NCBI GenBank assembly: GCA_027382625.1
Contig: JAJKFJ010022811.1
Coordinates: forward strand, 62,001 to 126,000
Length of the DNA stretch: 64,000 nt
Reading direction: 5' to 3'
Source: Tetmemena sp. SeJ-2015
Taxonomy: Eukaryota > Ciliophora > Spirotrichea > Sporadotrichida > Oxytrichidae
Every line of letters begins with the position of its first letter. The first letter of the stretch is position 1. A model generated the notes under the pieces. It saw only the letters and a program-made list of their open reading frames with translations. It was not told the DNA's origin and searched no databases. The translations under genes and the position numbers were made by a program. Shown in pieces: positions 35,031 to 45,962 of the stretch.

Positions 35031-37482
35031 TCAGACTATAATAGTTTTCTATGTATTACTGTTAGTAATTTATAGCTTACTTCTATTTTTCAAAAGCCCA
35101 CCTCTTCCTCTTACTATCTTTGAGTACCTATCATTAACTAGAGATATGTTCTAATTAAACGTTTGAGGGATATAGTAAGATCCAGGACCAGGAATGTTAA
35201 GCTCAGGTTTCAAGGCTACAAAAGGCTCTCCAAATCTATCATGATAACCAACTTTGAACGAACTGCCTATCTATTTGTAAGGATTTAGAATGATTGGATC
35301 ATTTTTCCTCTCATAGTTTTTCCTCATTAATGCCTTGGCGTTACTTACAAAGCTTTGGCTTCTTTTTTAATTAAACTATGCTGATTTATTCTACTGTAGA
35401 ATAACGTTTGCTTTGAATTGATTATTGTTATAGGCTTATGAAGAAAACTAGGATTGATACAAAAGACTTTGAGATAAATCTAAATTCATATCCGAGGGAA
35501 TGTTTGTCTAGCTATAATTTTGGCTCATATTCATACTTTTATCATTTGACTATATGTAACTTGAGTTTGGCATTAATGAATTTGTGACTTGAAGATAGGA
35601 ATTATTTTGATTGTCTAAGACATATCTCGACATATTTGTGAGACTTTACCTCTCCCTGTGCTTTTCGTGCTGATAGTTTAATCTTGGGATAGAAAAGCTG
35701 CTATTTTAGCTTGCCTAAACTCTTTCCATCCTGAGAGATTATCTAAACTCTTACTATTCCTACAATTTATCCTTCTTTAGGGTTTCTTCAATTTTCAGAT
35801 TTTTCCTGGAACTGTTAAGATAAAGCTGTATAGAGTTTTTACTTTCAGAATTATAGAGATACTTATTGAGAGTGGTTCTTCTTGGACTTATATATCTCTT
35901 TGGCTCTTCATTTTAGATTCTAATAGAGTCTCGCTATTAGAGATTCTCTGCTAGCTAGGTGTTATTTTGGATTCTATTTGAATCCATGTAAGCCTAGTCA
36001 AGTTACTTAAAGCTTCCTATCAAGAGTGCCTCTGAGTTTTTAAGTTAATATCTGTTTTACAGAATACTTTTGCTTCTATAGCTGTTGTTATTAGCACTTA
36101 ACAAGAAAGATTCACTCTGATGCAATTCTCCCTTTGATCTTTGTTAAGGATATACATTCTAATCGTCACCAATTAAAATTAGCTCCTACTAGCCAGAGTT
36201 TTAAGTTTAGTCGGGCATTATTTTTATTATATCTTTCCTTTCGGTTGCATGAGCCTCGGTGTATGGAACGGTTACGCTATTCTCATCTTAAATAAGAAAT
36301 AAAAATAATTAAAGTTGTTTCACTCAATCTATTTGACCAATAGAATAGTGGAGTTTCTCAGTTTGAATTTGATTTTAAACTATTTCCTTGATTGAAAGAC
36401 CTGTTAAATCTGCATCATTCGAAACTTAATCTGAAGGTTTGACGCTCAGTTACTCAGAGTAGAAGACATTCACATTCAGTCTTGAATTTATGTATTTCTT
36501 TTCGGGTGAGAGCTTAAATCCATAGTTTTCAGCTCTACTTAAACTATCACTCCCTTATTGTGTCATCATTTGACTAGAGGCACCCAAGATATGCTACCCA
36601 GCTCTTTAGATTTCTAATCTTGGATTTTCACCAAATCTTTTATCCTGGGAAAGCATATGCTTCTAAACACTGTAGTTATTACCCCTCTGCATTATCTTAA
36701 GATTTCTTAGTTTCTCCTCGTTCTTTTCCAGTTTTCTTTCAATCTCCGCAAGCTAAGATGTTGCACCGCTCTAATTTTGATGCTCTCCTGAGTTAAGAGG
36801 ATTAGAGTTTTTATTGAGCATTAAACTCAAGTGCCTGTACTATTTTACAAAAGAGTGGTGCTGTTTTTTGTCAGCTTATTGCTTTGCAGATAAAGCTTCA
36901 GGTATCTAACTTTGCAAATTTCCATTTTTTAGAGCAGCTACCGAGGCTAATTGCTCAACCCTAGCTTTATTTTACACTTAAATATCTAAGTGAATTTATC
37001 TCTCAGATTGTTCTGAACCCTCAGGTGCTGAAGTCAATCCCATTTAAGTTAGATTTTAATATGTCACTCTCTAGGAATCTTCTTCTTGATGGTTATCTGT
37101 CGAGTGCACTTTGTTTTTCAAAGTTGGTATTTGCAAAAATGTTTCCTTTTAGTCCTGATTGAGTATAATTTATTGCATGTTAAGAGTGGCAACTATATTG
37201 GAATTCCTTCTGTTATTAGGATTTAGTGAATTATTGCTGGATATTGTTTAGGATGATGGTGGCAACATTTATTCTGTATTTGGATCTTCATTCGCAGTCT
37301 TTTGATCTGCGTTTATCTTTATTTAGTAAAGTTCCCCATCTTAGTTTTCTATTTGATTCTTTGCAAAGATGGGCTTTTAATCAATAAGAATTAAATGAAT
37401 GAATAATAAATAATTCAAGAGTGTCATTGATAATCTTAAAGTCATCTTCTACTTAGCTTTCGAATTAATGCAATTCCTCCAT
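35031..37482 (-). CDS. low-complexity protein with Pro-Gly-Pro-Gly C-terminus
   Basis: ATG 37482 (MEELHQFESQVEDDFKIIND). A 31-bp IES with pointer TCTT follows, then over 350 codons of Gln/Asn/Ser-rich sequence with a charged helix (LAEIERKLEKNEEKLRNLKI). The C-terminal region reads KALMRKNYERKNDPIILNPY, VGYHDRFGEPFVALKPELN, IPGPGSYYIPQTFN. P-G-P-G-S-Y resembles the PGP-Y repeats of sperm-tail/axonemal (ODF3/STPGR-like) proteins, so an axonemal role is possible but weakly supported. TGA 35031-35033. The region 35.4-36.3 kb has frame changes that imply further introns or IESs. It is tail-to-tail with the preceding coiled-coil gene. Confidence 0.6.
37386..37416 (-). other. IES in PG-rich gene, pointer TCTT
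   Basis: Plus-strand AAGA at 37386-37389 and 37417-37420. Excision joins IINDTL to IDQKPIFAKNQ in frame and removes a TGA. The short pointer limits certainty. Confidence 0.6.
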
Positions 37483-37606
37483 TGATCTTACTCTAAATGT
37501 GCAATTTATTTTTATTTTGCACTTTACAAAAGAAGTTATTAGTAGGTGTGTAAGTTAATTTAGGCATTATGGATTTGTGAATTCAAAAGAATTAACCAAT
37601 TAGAAA

Positions 37607-40600
37607 ATGAGCAGCACAAATTAAAGCTAACTTGACTATGACCATCTCAGGTAGAAGCAAAAAGGTAAACACTATCACTCATAAATAAGCATAATCTATC
37701 CTCAAGATGATATAACGCCTTTAATATAAGACTCATCATCGTTATTAACCCCTTGTCTATCTCTTTAAATATACTTTTCTTAGCATTTTACTAATAACAT
37801 ATTTTATATAGAGCTGTAAGAGAAGGAGAAAGAATTTGAGGAACAGAAGGAATTGCAGAGACAATTGAAGTTAGACATAGAAGAAAAGCAGAAGCAACTA
37901 ACCCTACTCAATAATGAATTAAAGACCAAATAAAACTTAATGAAAAGACTCTAGACACCTGGTAACAGCACCCAGCCAAGATAAGGTCAAGGGAAGGATC
38001 AAGTAAGTGCTGCAATAGTTATTTGCTTCTTAATCGGACTATTTAGACGCAGTTACAGCATCTGGAAAATGAACTCCAAGTCAGAGACAAGTAGATTGAA
38101 TTACTCAACGATAGAGTAGTCGTATAAGATCATGAACTTTAATTTCATGCTAACCCATTTTCATTCTAAACTTTATTAACTTCGTGACCTAAGGAATTTG
38201 AAAGCCTCTCTTGAGAAACTCAAAGCACTTGAATTAGAGTTGGATAAAAAGGACTTGGCGATCTCAGACCTGAAGAAAAAGTGCATGCTCTAAGAAGAAG
38301 CGATCAGCAGCTGGGTGGAAACTATAGACAAAAAGAAAGTTGAAATCAAAGAGCTGACCACAAAGTTAGAAAAGTCAGAAACAGTGAGACGGGAACTTGA
38401 AGAGGAGAGCGAGGGAAGGGTCCAGAGAATTTCCTAATTAGAGGGAGAGTTGAAAGAAGCTTAAGAGAGAGAAGCCAGACTGAAGGAAGACAACTAGAAA
38501 ATATGGGCTGAAAATGAAAAAATGCTAAAGTACTTGGAGGAAGTTAAAGGAGCTTAAGGTGAGGAAGTTAGTGATTTAAAACAGCAAATTGAATCTAAAG
38601 AGAATATGGAAATATTTAGTGAGTAATCTCTATTTGATTTAATATGATCGAGGAATTGAACAAATTAATTCTCAATATAAGGTAAAATAAGCAAGAAGAG
38701 ATTGAGTTACTAAAATAAAGGCAAGAAGATGATGAAAGAAAAATGAAACAACTGGAGAGCGATAAGTTACAAATTGAAAGTTAGAATACAAACTTACAAT
38801 AATAGATTGAAACTGTTCAAGCTGAGTTTGAAAAATTCAAACGTGATAGAGAGATAAACTTAAATAAGATGTGATATGATAAATTGTAACAGATTTTTTT
38901 ACGATTTAGAAGATCTTCTAGTAGTGAAGTTTGATATAAATTCAATCGATGAGTAGATGCTCACTGACAAAAACACCAAAATTGAAGACTTAGAGAAGGA
39001 AAAGGCAAAGTTAGAAGCTAAAATATCTCATATATCTAGTGAGTTTAACATAGTAATTTCGGATAAGAACTCCTTAGCAGAGAAGATAAATATGTTCTAA
39101 ACTATGATTACGTTATACTAGATAATTTCAAATCTTATTTATAAGTGCAAGAGCTTAGAAGACATGCTGAAGCGAAATGAAGATGAAACCTCCGAGGCGT
39201 TAAGAAAGTTAAGAAGAGAAAACTAACTGCTTGAAGATAAGCACGCTTCTTAGGAGCATGCGATTACTGATTTCAAAGCTCAGATTGAGTAACTCATAAC
39301 TCAAAAAAGAGAGGAAATGGCCAAGCAAAGAAAGGAATTAGAGCAACTGATCAGCTAAGAACAAGAGGGCAAACGATCTATTGAGAAGTAATTCAAACGC
39401 TCGCTCTAAGAGAAGGATGTCCTCGAGGCTAAATTAAAGCAGTTCTTTGAGGAGCTAGAGAAAGTAGAGGAGAAAATGACTGCTAAGAACTCAGAAATTT
39501 AAAGATAACACGAAGCTAATTCTAAGCTGCTCAAGCAGGTATGATAATTTTCCACTTGAATTAAATCAATTATAGATAGAGGAGTTGAAGGGAATTATAG
39601 CAAACAAGAAGAAGCAAGAGCAACTCGATAATATTCAACAAGAGGCCAAAATCTAAGAGAAAGAGAACGAGATACAAGTTCTCAAGGAAATGATAAAAGG
39701 AACCAAGTTTTAGCTCAAGTGTAAGTCATGAAAGTGAACATTTATTGACAAATCCTTATAAAATTTATAGCTAAGGATACCGACATCCAAAGATTGCAAA
39801 TCAAGATTAAGAGACTGGAAAAGACAAATGATATTATACGTTCAGCCCCGATTTTTTAAAAACTTTTCAGTTTCCTTCTGTAAGGCCTGGACGAACGAGG
39901 ACGAAGCACTATCAATCTGGGCTAAAACTTGGTACTGTAAGTGCTCCTTGTCGGCCGAGTATTTTCTAGTAAAATGTCAAAAAAGGCAATTTTACTTTAT
40001 TAAATCCCACAATTGTAGGGTAATTTATGGATCTAAACATGCCAATTATGGATGGGTTTGAATCCACTTCTCTAAAGTTCATTAAAAAGACGAAAAACAG
40101 TGGCTACTTACTGCACAAGCTGGCTTCCTAGACAGTAGTGAAAAATCGGGGCTGAACGGATAATATTAGGGATCAGGTTATCCAGGATGTATAGAACACC
40201 CCTCAATAAAACTTGGCCAATAAACTCTAATAGAAAGTGAGCAGATAGGCTCATTAAAACGGTGCTCTTAGTTAGTAAAATTAGTACGTCCTCTTAAATC
40301 AGAATGATTCTAAGGCATCACTAGAGGATGATGAAAATTTAGCTTATAAACATTCACAGGATAAGCAATTTTCTAACGAGAATTAATCTTTAGTCTTACC
40401 TCCAATTCAGAACCAGAATAATTGTTTTATTTAAATGCGATTATAATAATCCAAGTATCAAACCAAATATACCAAAGAGCACCGATAAACGTATTAGCGC
40501 TAAGTAGTAAAACTTGAGAGCGGGCAGTGGAGTGAATCAAAATAAGCAGAATCCTTAGCGAATAGCATTAAGTAGCAACAACATCAACAACTAGAGTGAT

Positions 40601-41811
40601 TTATATACAATTAAATAAAAAATTAATTCTATCTTTGATTACCAAGTCAATCCACAGATCCCAAGCAGGAAGCACAGGCAATTTAATAAAAACTCAACTC
40701 TATATTTTAATTGGATTAAGCCATTAACGGAAATCAAAGCCAAACAAGACAGCATTAACAGTCATCAATCCCTAATAATCCAAGTCTTCAAATAAATAAG
40801 GATCTGGAGTCAGTTGGAGTAGCTGACTTCTCATAGACTCCTATGGTAGGTCATCCTCGAGATAGCAACAATAACCTTAAGAACTACCGCAAGGAAAATA
40901 GTCTCTCATCTAATCCCAGCTAGAGTAAAATTTAGAGCAGAAAGTCTTAGCAGCTAAGTCAAAATGTGTAGGCTTTTAATCCCTAGAACTAAAGTTAGGA
41001 TTTAAATATCAGCCAAGTGCAAGATCAGGAGGTGAGTGAGAGAGATTATCGCTCAGATGCAAATAGTGGCTTCGCAGCCGATAAAATTCAATAGAGAGTA
41101 GTTTCTACTGTAAGAAAAGGATCTAATCATAGTGCTCTTGTGGGTTTGAACGGGAGATAAGGACAGCAAGATGGCTCTAAAGCTAAAGTACTTAGCAGCA
41201 AGCCTTCTTCTTTCTATGAAGAATTTAAGTATGAGTAGGATATATCATTCATTTTAAGACCCTACTACAGATTATGAAAGAGACGCAGGTGCTAAAAGAA
41301 GAAAGTCAATTGGCTCTATTTCGCATGTTAGCAAGCAATCGAGTAGGACGAATAAAGTAACTGTTATGGATCAGCAACTCTCTTCTAACTCATAGTCCAT
41401 TATATTTTATATTATAGTAAAGAATTGTGACTTAAAACGATGATGACGACTTGAATGAAAGGATAACTTCTGAAGCCAAGTCTAACTCTTACAAAAGAAA
41501 TGCGATAGCCGCTATTTCCAACTCATAAGATGTAATTCCTACAGATTTGGAGTATCTCGATGATTTCCTTCCCGTTTAACTTTATGTTAAATCAATTTTA
41601 CTCGAAAAGGAACAGAGCTACAAGACACCGAAGATAGGCGCCTAAGGGAATCCAAATTAGAGACGTCAAATGTAAAAGCCAGGGTAGCTTGGTAGTCAAC
41701 AAAACAGCAAACTCATGCCATCGAATCTGAGTGTAGAGGACTAGTATCAAATGGACGAGTTCATTCAACAGTAGCAGAAGCTAATGACTCAATTAGATAG
41801 CATGCTCTGAC
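37607..41811 (+). CDS. long coiled-coil protein
   Basis: ATG 37607 (MSSTNQSQLDYDHLRQKQKG). From about 37.81 to 39.84 kb nearly continuous coiled coil (LQEKEKEFEEQKELQRQLK, LENELQVRDKQIELLNDRVV, LEEESEGRVQRISQLEGEL, EDMLKRNEDETSEALRKLR), interrupted by several short introns (for example a 43-nt GTAAGT...TTTAG near 38.00-38.05 kb). The remainder is Ser/Asn/Gln-rich (SIPNNPSLQINKDLESVG, LSSNPSQSKIQSRKSQQ). It ends in SVEDQYQMDEFIQQQQKLM, TGA 41809-41811. A 332-bp inverted-repeat IES separates EKTNDI from RDQVIQDVQNTPQQN. A structural role at the cortex or cilium is plausible by composition only. Confidence 0.7.
39837..40168. mobile_element. 332-bp IES with 26-bp terminal inverted repeats carrying a receiver-domain fragment, pointer ATATTA
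   Basis: Ends 39831-39856 and 40141-40166 are inverted copies matching at 25 of 26 positions, with core GTTCAGCCCCGATTTTT. Pointer ATATTA at 39831-39836 and 40163-40168 lies in the repeats themselves. Excision joins EKTNDI to RDQVIQD. Inside, around 40027-40065, a plus-strand frame reads MDLNMPIMDGFES, the phosphoacceptor segment of response-regulator receivers (D-x-N-M-P-x-M-D-G). It is preceded one frame away by NCRVI, so a single-base slip would extend the match. The fragment is far too short to be a working domain. Confidence 0.8.
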
Positions 41812-42149
41812 ACTTTATTATAAATGGCTTTATAATTTCCCTTACTTTATGAATCTATAGTTCACACTTATTCATAAATTTTCAATTTTGATTTTAAAAA
41901 TTATTCTCAAACCTATCATCTTCATCATCATCTTCTATCATCATAATTTTTTGTGATGATTGATACACAAAATAATTATATGAAGAATGAAGTGATGGAA
42001 GGTTGGCTGATGATAGAAATATGGGTGAGTTGATAGTACCAGTATAATGATTATATTATTTAACAATTAATTTGAAATATTCAACTTTAATCCACAAAAG
42101 ACATTGATCTTAAATTTGAGGATAATTATTGCTTATATATGTGTGTGAA
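41812..42149. other. AT-rich spacer
   Basis: AT-rich sequence containing a run of imperfect CATCAT/GATGAT triplets on both strands (about 41.93-42.02 kb), which could form weak hairpins. No gene seen. Confidence 0.4.
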
Positions 42150-44689
42150 TGCAGATAAACTACCATCCTATAATTGGAGTTTCTAATGCGAAGCAGCATC
42201 TGCACGCTAGCAAGTCCAAGTCTCGTTCTTAATTCAACAATAACTCGCCCACAGCTGCTGCTAAGAGGATGAGCCACACTTAAAACCATAGCCCCACTAA
42301 TCAATATTCTCAAAATATTTCTGTCTATGTTTAAATTATTTCTTTTCTTTAATCAAAGCAGCCCACATAAATGAGAAAGCAGCGGAGAGAGTGAAGGCGA
42401 AGCAGTTGCAAGACAGCAAAAGAAATAACTAATTAAAGTTATCACCTAAAAATAATAAGAATCTACTAACACTGTCACTAAAAATGTGCAACTCAACTCA
42501 GTATCTTAGAATTAAGAAGCTTCAAATAACTTGAAAGTGGCGCCCATTCAAACTTCCTACTCAATTAAAGACTTAAATTCCAGTATCAAAGGAGTTAAAA
42601 ATTAAAGCCAGTCTTAAAAGAACTAGAATATGCACTCATTTAAGATTTAGAAGAGAATAAGTTGCCCTAAGTCGGGAATGAAGGTGAGCTTTAAACTAAA
42701 AATATCCCCATAATAAAACGAGTAGTGACTCAGTTCAAAATAATCCTCTTCCTTTGGAAACTAGGAATGAGTCTTAGAAAGAAGTGCATAGATTTAAGTC
42801 TGAGATCGTCAACTAGATCAAAGTGCTTCCTCTACACTTAAGATTGATTATTGCAATACTTAAATATCTTTTAAATGCTTCCTCCTTCTCATTCAAATAA
42901 ATCAGTCAACTTAGAGCTAAAGGATAATGATTCAGTGGTAGATCAATCAAGAACAAAAATCTAAGAAACTCAATCATTCAATACCAATATTTAGGAGAAA
43001 AGCACTTAAAGAAAGTCCAAGTTTATCAACAAATCCTTCCTAAATAAGACCTCTACTCAAGTTCTTTAATATGCAAACACTGAAGGTTCCCCTGCTAAAC
43101 AAGTGGTAACAAAGGCTCTGTCTTAGAATAATCAGAAAATGCTTCCTAATTCAAAGACCAAGAGCGATACTAAAGTTGCTTATTAGCGAAGACATCAAAG
43201 TAAAAAGAGCAGATAGAATGAAGAAGCAACTTAGCTCCTTCACTCAAGCTAAAAATTCGCCTGTCAACTCCTTCAAAAATGGAGATCACAGCGGCTAAGA
43301 TGTCAAAGGAAAAGCCATAATAAGGCAGGATAAATCTCAAAAGCAATTGCTCATCAACAATCAATTTATCCTCAACTCTCAGTCCACCTTCATCCTAACT
43401 TATAGATTATTCATTTATTAGTTTGATAGGTTTATTTCATGCAACCTTTGGTTGGGGAATAAATCTTTAATTAGCAGTCTCAAGATCTAACTTACTTCTT
43501 TTTCTTATAAATGCCTTTTTTAAACTTAAACCTCTAACATAGAACTAGAAGATTCTTAATCTGCTGCAAAGGGAAGTAGTCAAATCTTAAATCTAATTAT
43601 AAACCCCTCTACAAATAAATCAAGTGGCCATTAAGGGAGATAATCGGATACAGATGGCAACTAGGTTCTATCCTCTAAAAACTTACTTCACAAGGAAACT
43701 AAGTTTGAACGCTTAAAATAAGGAGAAAGCTTAGATGCAGATCGCTTCACAGCAGCTGAAACAACTAACTTAAATGAAGCAGAGAATTAACAAGAAGAGC
43801 ACTCACATTTATTTAATGGATTAATTGTTGCTCATTATAAGTGATATTTCTATAACTGCTTAGCTGGAAAATCACTTTGGCCTTGGGCCTGGATTAGAGC
43901 AGACGTAAAGTGACGAACCAAGGAGCAATGAAATAATGAAGCCATTATCGAAGGAGAGCACAGGCTAAATATCTCATCTAAAGATAAAGCAAAACTAAAT
44001 AGAATCTCAATCGGGCATATCCTCTCTTAAGTAAGTTTAGTCAATTCTAATTGGAAATTGAATTTTTTATTGATTTTGAGAGAATCAGCATCGAAGGTGG
44101 AAGCATAACTGGACTTGACCAGTTTCCTTAAAATGAAAAAATTTAAGCAAAATTAAATCTCAAAAGAGGAGGATGCACAGCTTTAGATATCAATGCTGAG
44201 TTAGCAAGTTGAGTATTTGAGAGATCAAGTTCTGAGGAAGGATCGAGACATGCGTCTTTACTATTATGACTCTTTTCATTAAAGAGGGGGAATAACTTCT
44301 TTAAAAGCACAAGTATGAGTCAGACATAAATATCCTAAAGCATCATCAGCAAATCCTAGAGACTTAACTCATAAAAAAAATGTAACTTGATTTTTCAATA
44401 AAAAGTGTTAATCATAAAATACATGGCAGGGAACTAAAACGGAATAGGAAATGGCCCGTTAACTATGTAAACCAATGGCACTCTCAGTTCAATACAAACC
44501 AGTCGCACTCGACAAAGCAGAAATCTAGCAAAAGGTGGTGGTGGAGGAGATACAGATAGAAAAATTTTATCTTCCAATAGAGAAACTTTGCATAGCGCAA
44601 AGCTTCACTTGGAGGCAAAAAGTCCCATGCTGAATACTATGACAAAAAAGAGATCCTCTTCAATAAAAAGTGTTTTAGAGTCAAACTGA
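42150..44689 (+). CDS. Ser/Asn/Gln-rich protein, multi-segment
   Basis: Coding-like pieces in the ciliate code: IIGVSNAKQHLHASKSKSRS (42.16 kb), SESEGEAVARQQKKQ-like and TNTVTKNVQLNSVSQNQEAS (42.5 kb), NKSVNLELKDNDSVVDQSRT (42.9 kb), QSDTDGNQVLSSKNLLHKET (43.65 kb). Then a short coiled coil (SMLSQQVEYLRDQVLRKDRD, 44.2 kb) and a C-terminus ending SPMLNTMTKKRSSSIKSVLE before TGA 44687-44689. Frames change between pieces, so several IESs or introns remain unmapped, and the start codon is not identified. No family recognised. Confidence 0.45.
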
Positions 44690-45962
44690 GAAAATGTGCC
44701 ATGAATTGGGTAAAATCAAAGGGGTGAAACCTTAGAGAAGATAAAGTAATTAATTGACTGTGGTATATCCATCATAAGTTGCTCTATAATGCATTTTAAT
44801 AGAATATTAGCAATCCTTATCATTTTAAATTAATTAAAAATACTGCTAATATAGCTGAGAATTTAATAAAAAAGAGAATTAAATTAGATATTAAATTAAA
44901 ATGGAATAAATCAGTGACAGTTGAAGTGTGTCAGATTTAAATAATAATTACACCATTCGATTCAGCATCAAATTCTAAGAATTTTTCATCCTTGCAACTT
45001 TTGTGTGGGAGCCCTCAGTCAAAAGTTATAAGCGACACAAGTTTATATGAAGATGATGATGAAGATTACGATGAATGCGCCTGACATATCTCGCTGCTGA
45101 GAGGTGCTACGAAGATGATTAAAGATGAAACTCATATTAATTTTTGATAAGCTATCGAACAAGCAGCAGATCAGGGGGTGAATCTGTTATTTCAACTGAC
45201 ACGAAGTTGCAACTCTCCATTTATTATTTTAATAAATCACAGATTTTAATTAAAATTCCAACTATATCATTATAATGAAAGAGAAAATCGAAATATGCTA
45301 TAGTCTTTTGTTTAATTAAAATATCAATATTTATATATGATTATATCAAGCTGAGTATATTATTTTTGAGTGCTAATATATTTTTTACTTTGCTATAAAC
45401 TTCAATCGTCCAAAAGTAATTTTATAAAATAAGAATATTGCGTAGGTGAAGCAAAATTATTTACCAATAATTTTGCTAAATGATACTTAAGATATCAGAA
45501 GTAAAATAACTTGTTCAAAAATTAGCATATAAAGATGTCGCGAAATAATGATAAAATAAAAAAGTTTATGCGAGCAATTTGCATATCATATACTAGAATG
45601 AGCCAAGATGTTCATTCTTATGACGTCTTTTGCATTGAAGCAATTTTTACAGCAGCTTAATTTAAAAATAAAATAGGAATTTAATTTAACTAAGGTCATT
45701 TATCTCAATAATTTTTCAATCTTATTGAATATGGAATAATTTTTGTCAATCATTCACAAGATTATAATTGTGAAGATAATTTTTCATTTAAGAATCCTTC
45801 TAAATTGAATTAAAAGACGGGAATAGTTAAATCTATTATTTAAACTCTTGCTTATTAAATATATTAACTTACTGAGTTGTGAGTGAGTGAGATCCCCAAA
45901 TTTATAATATCCTGGCTGGATCTTTATTATAATTAATTCTAAAAACCCAACACACCTAACTA
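44690..45962 (+). other. AT-rich spacer with a possible orphan coding segment
   Basis: Mostly non-coding AT-rich DNA. At about 44930-45084 a plus-strand frame reads FDSASNSKNFSSLQLLCGSP, then SDTSLYEDDDEDYDECA and a TGA (45082-45084). Its composition is like the C-terminus of a protein, but no upstream partner lies next to it. It may be an MDS of a dispersed gene or a chance frame. From 45.1 to 45.96 kb nothing was recognised. Confidence 0.35.

Noticed and set aside
39828..40061. A 77-codon open frame starting in the inverted repeat as a real gene
   Set aside because: It begins in the TIR and is removed with the IES. The meaningful signal (MDLNMPIMDG) is in another frame.
41930..42020. CATCAT/GATGAT runs as a tandem repeat or hairpin element
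   Set aside because: Imperfect, short and in AT-rich spacer; no flanking duplication.
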